The translations under genes and the position numbers were made by a program. The notes beneath the pieces were generated by a model, which was given only the letters and a program-made list of their open reading frames with translations, did not search any database and had not been told where the DNA came from. Of a stretch of DNA of 64,000 bases, positions 62,965 to 64,000 are shown one piece after another. Positions within the stretch are counted from its first letter, which is position 1; each line of letters opens with the position of its first letter. This DNA comes from Agaricicola taiwanensis (lineage in GTDB: Bacteria > Pseudomonadota > Alphaproteobacteria > Rhizobiales > Methylopilaceae), in NCBI RefSeq assembly GCF_014635245.1, contig NZ_BMCP01000001.1, positions 124,001 to 188,000 of the forward strand, given 5' to 3'.

Positions 62965-64000
62965 GTCTCTGGCAAGGGATTATAGGCGACGACCGAAACA
63001 CCGGAACTCGCGATGGAAAGTTCCCGGACGTCCAGATCGTGCGGACCATGGCGTTTCTTAACCACCGTAATGCTGCGCCTCAGCCGGCCCTCATGCTCCA
63101 TCATCCGAAGGAGAAGCACGGTATCGCCCAGGAAGCTCACATCGACATCAATCCCGACATTCTGCCCCAGCAGACCGTGCTGCGCGACGATGAGGATGGT
63201 CAATACATCGGCGCGCGCGAGATGCTTCAGAAGCGACTGAATGTCGAGCACCGCCTTTTCGCGATGCGGCAGCGAATTCAAATATCCGGTGAAGCTGTCG
63301 ATGACCACGACCCGCGTCTTGTTGCGGTCGACGACCTGCTGGACGATCTTGCTGAACTCCCCCGGAGAAACCTGATTGGGGCTGAAGTCATAGATGACGA
63401 GCTGACCGTCCTCGTAGAACTGGCGAAGGTTCATGCCTAAACCTTCGGACCGGCGAAAGAAGGTTTCGAGCCTTTCCTCGAACAGGAAGAGAGCGACACT
63501 TTCGCCACGCTGCAGGGCAGCGGTCGCATAGAGGGACGCCATCGTCGATTTGCCGGTGCCGGACTGACCAATGACGAGCGTAATGGTGCCGGACTCCTGC
63601 CCGCCGCCAAACATCTCATCGAGGGCTTCCACCCCCGATTTGATCAACTGCGGCTTGGTAACCTCGCCGCCGGAGCCGGGCACGATCCTTGGGAACACGA
63701 CGATGCCTTCACCTTCGCGAATGGCCATATCGTGATAGCCATCGGCGACGGCGACGCCACGCATCTTGCTCACCTCGATGCGCCGCCGCACCGCGCCGTA
63801 TTCCTCGAGCTCCTTATCGAGGCGGATCACGCCATGGGCGATGCCCTCGATCTCCTCGCCGTTGTGGTCGCCGCCGCTGGTTTGCGTGTCGAGCAGGAGC
63901 GCCACGATCCCGCGCCTGGCGAGAAAGGCCTTGAAGCCGATGAGCTCGCGTCGAAAGCGAGGCGCGTCGCCGGTGATCAATCGGATCTCAAGGAGCGAAT
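62961..64000 (-). CDS. KaiC-like RecA-fold ATPase, C-terminal part (5' end beyond the window)
   Basis: About 346 residues are visible; the start lies beyond 64000. The first ~100 residues are the end of a first KaiC domain (LLEIRLITGDAPRFRRELIG), followed by a complete second domain with GQSGTGKSTMASLYATAALQRG (Walker A) and TRVVVIDSFTGYL (Walker B). The stretch VDVSFLGDTVLLLR matches the place of the KaiC phosphorylation site ISTITDT, but here it reads VSFLGDT: one serine is kept and the neighbouring threonine is phenylalanine. This group is found in non-cyanobacterial genomes next to HWE kinases; a clock function is not implied. Confidence 0.85.
   Translation of the reverse strand, partial: SLLEIRLITGDAPRFRRELIGFKAFLARRGIVALLLDTQTSGGDHNGEEIEGIAHGVIRLDKELEEYGAVRRRIEVSKMRGVAVADGYHDMAIREGEGIVVFPRIVPGSGGEVTKPQLIKSGVEALDEMFGGGQESGTITLVIGQSGTGKSTMASLYATAALQRGESVALFLFEERLETFFRRSEGLGMNLRQFYEDGQLVIYDFSPNQVSPGEFSKIVQQVVDRNKTRVVVIDSFTGYLNSLPHREKAVLDIQSLLKHLARADVLTILIVAQHGLLGQNVGIDVDVSFLGDTVLLLRMMEHEGRLRRSITVVKKRHGPHDLDVRELSIASSGVSVVAYNPLPET

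Overview
The window looks like a chromosomal segment of a GC-rich alphaproteobacterium, most likely in Hyphomicrobiales (Rhizobiales). The support is gene order and families: htpX followed by rsmB, gpsA-tsaD divergent from hemC-hemD-mitofilin(Mic60)-hemY, a DUF1674 gene, an extensin-like C-terminal-domain protein, HWE-type kinase signalling and CtrA-like promoter boxes. The species cannot be named. I see no insertion sequence, phage, CRISPR array, rRNA operon or replication origin.

Left third (1-24 kb) is mostly core genome: rsmB (cut by the window edge), htpX, an SDHAF4-like gene, an extensin-like protein, an L,D-transpeptidase, a CBS/DUF21 membrane protein, acs, an EVE-domain protein, gpsA, tsaD, the hemC-hemD-mic60-hemY operon, ppa, folD with yggT/yggU, a TerB-like protein, a Trm112-like protein, a LON-substrate-binding protein, a YbbN-like thioredoxin, motAB and a cold-shock gene. 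Three single tRNAs (Thr-CGT, Ala-CGC, Gly-GCC) are interspersed. Two tandem paralogous coiled-coil proteins (14.5-15.5 kb) and an acidic orphan protein (6.8-7.3 kb) are the unknowns here.

From 24 kb on the window is dominated by import-and-catabolism modules, each with its own regulator: a pirin gene and a LysR/isochorismatase-fold pair; a large exported phytase-like esterase with a good Pho-box candidate; a beta-propeller/aminotransferase/SDR cluster divergent from a GntR-TctCBA transporter set (29.4-36.8 kb); a six-gene operon of a PotABCD-type transporter plus GlpD-like oxidase, TMADH-like demethylase and an atypical proline-racemase-fold enzyme under a divergent GntR (36.9-46.6 kb); and a lipoprotein-like sugar dehydrogenase with a DUF2231 membrane protein.

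The most interesting block is a nine-gene operon at 48.6-55.9 kb: TetR, aminotransferase, a complete family-3 amino-acid ABC importer, then galD-galB-galC, the lower gallate pathway, without any gallate dioxygenase. I infer that it feeds the 4-oxalomesaconate / 4-carboxy-4-hydroxy-2-oxoadipate pathway from an imported amino acid rather than from gallate. A divergent MmgE/PrpD-family gene may belong to the same regulon. A trehalose/maltose-type ABC transporter (57.8-61.9 kb) follows. The right edge holds a HWE kinase translationally coupled to a KaiC-like double-domain ATPase that runs off the window.
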